Below, piece by piece: positions 63,808 through 64,000 of a stretch of 64,000 nt of DNA. Made by a program: the position numbers and the translations under genes. The notes below the pieces were generated by a model. The model saw nothing but the letters and a program-made list of their open reading frames with translations, did no database searches and was not told where the DNA came from. The DNA is from JAUIET01 sp039111475. Lineage in GTDB: Bacteria > Pseudomonadota > Gammaproteobacteria > Pseudomonadales > JAUIET01. Location: NCBI GenBank assembly GCA_039111475.1, contig JBCCIP010000025.1, positions 22,194 to 86,193 on the forward strand. The letters run 5' to 3'. How positions within the stretch are numbered: position 1 is the first letter of the stretch; every line of letters starts with the position of its first letter.

Positions 63808-64000
63808 ATGATTGTGGCACATAGGCGAGAAAGCGAGTCTTGGCTAGCAGGACTGTTTGAGACAAGGATGTCGAAAACAAGCCCCCAAGATGAAGCGAAA
63901 ATCCTAGCACTGATTCGTGGATTGAATGTAAATAAAGCACATGGTTGGGATGAAGTTTCGATTCGAATGATTAAAATTTGTGATGAATCCTTGGTGAAAC
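63808..64000 (+). CDS. Start of a reverse-transcriptase-like frame (non-LTR type), cut by the window edge
   Basis: The frame is open from a TAG at 63793 to the window end; ATGs occur at 63808 and 63868. From 63889 the residues read DEAKILALIRGLNVNKAHGW, then D-E-V-S-I-R-M-I-K-I-C-D-E-S-L. The NKAxGxDxxSIRMxKxC pattern is the N-terminal signature of reverse transcriptases of eukaryotic non-LTR retrotransposons; group II intron and retron RTs look different. Only about 37 recognisable residues are present. The frame begins inside copy B of the dispersed repeat. Either an unusual mobile element or a chimeric assembly junction. Confidence 0.45.
   Translation, partial: MIVAHRRESESWLAGLFETRMSKTSPQDEAKILALIRGLNVNKAHGWDEVSIRMIKICDESLVK
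63832..63894 (+). repeat. Dispersed repeat, copy B (shortened)
   Basis: Contains GAGTCTTGGCTAGCAGGACT, GTTTGAGACAAGGATGTCGA, AAACA and AGCCCCCAAGATG, in the same order and spacing as the minus strand of copy A (3136-3267) except that about 24 bases between the CGAAAACA and AGCCCCC blocks are missing. No inverted second arm is seen before the window ends. It directly precedes and overlaps the reverse-transcriptase-like frame. Confidence 0.6.

Overview
The window reads as a bacterial chromosome or contig of roughly even GC, most likely a marine, heterotrophic Gammaproteobacterium. The evidence is two TonB-dependent receptors, carotenoid oxygenases, phytanoyl-CoA-type dioxygenases, an ergothioneine pair, a LEPR-type giant surface protein and dense operons with ATGA overlaps. 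No rRNA, tRNA or CRISPR array is visible, and no gene-free stretch exceeds 300 bases. The taxon is an inference from gene content only.

Layout. 1-3.3 kb: tail of a ketoacyl-synthase III, a membrane protein and an N-acyl-D-amino-acid deacylase-type amidohydrolase, then a palindromic dispersed repeat. 3.3-8.4 kb (leftward): a five-gene operon made of a TonB receptor, two unrecognised proteins, a UGSC-family selenoprotein read through an in-frame TGA, and its conserved 354-aa partner. 8.5-13.8 kb (rightward): two carotenoid oxygenases, periplasmic MsrA, a methyltransferase and an LLM flavin oxidoreductase. 13.9-16.1 kb: egtB-egtD for ergothioneine. 16.1-33.1 kb (leftward): one 5638-residue cell-surface protein with beta-helix, LamG, C-type-lectin and cadherin-like regions and eleven 366-bp tandem repeats. 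33.3-36.5 kb: DUF3667 protein, PQQ-type sugar dehydrogenase, fatty-acid desaturase.

36.7-51.8 kb (rightward) is the highlight: an eight-gene, tightly overlapping nonribosomal peptide operon. An acyl-CoA-dehydrogenase-like enzyme, a free adenylation enzyme and a free carrier protein look like a prolyl-to-pyrrole starter set. The next gene is C-A-PCP with an amidotransferase-like PP-loop ATPase domain (SGGKDS, three Cys pairs) inserted in the A domain after motif A8; its pocket code resembles that for Asn. The second module is split at the same A8/A9 point into three genes, with a guanidinoacetate-methyltransferase-like gene between the halves. The last gene is C-A-PCP-TE with a beta-amino-acid-like pocket and a Cys nucleophile in the thioesterase. 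I infer a small pyrrole-capped peptide carrying a sulfur or amidine modification.

51.8-64 kb: HupE-like membrane protein, amino-acid permease, TPR-sulfotransferase, a second TonB receptor, a frameshifted 2OG-Fe(II) oxygenase, a PhyH dioxygenase, an MFS carrier, and an M20 amidohydrolase with diaminopropionate ammonia-lyase. The right edge holds a second copy of the dispersed repeat running straight into the start of a reverse-transcriptase-like frame that resembles eukaryotic non-LTR elements, which is either a real foreign element or an assembly junction.
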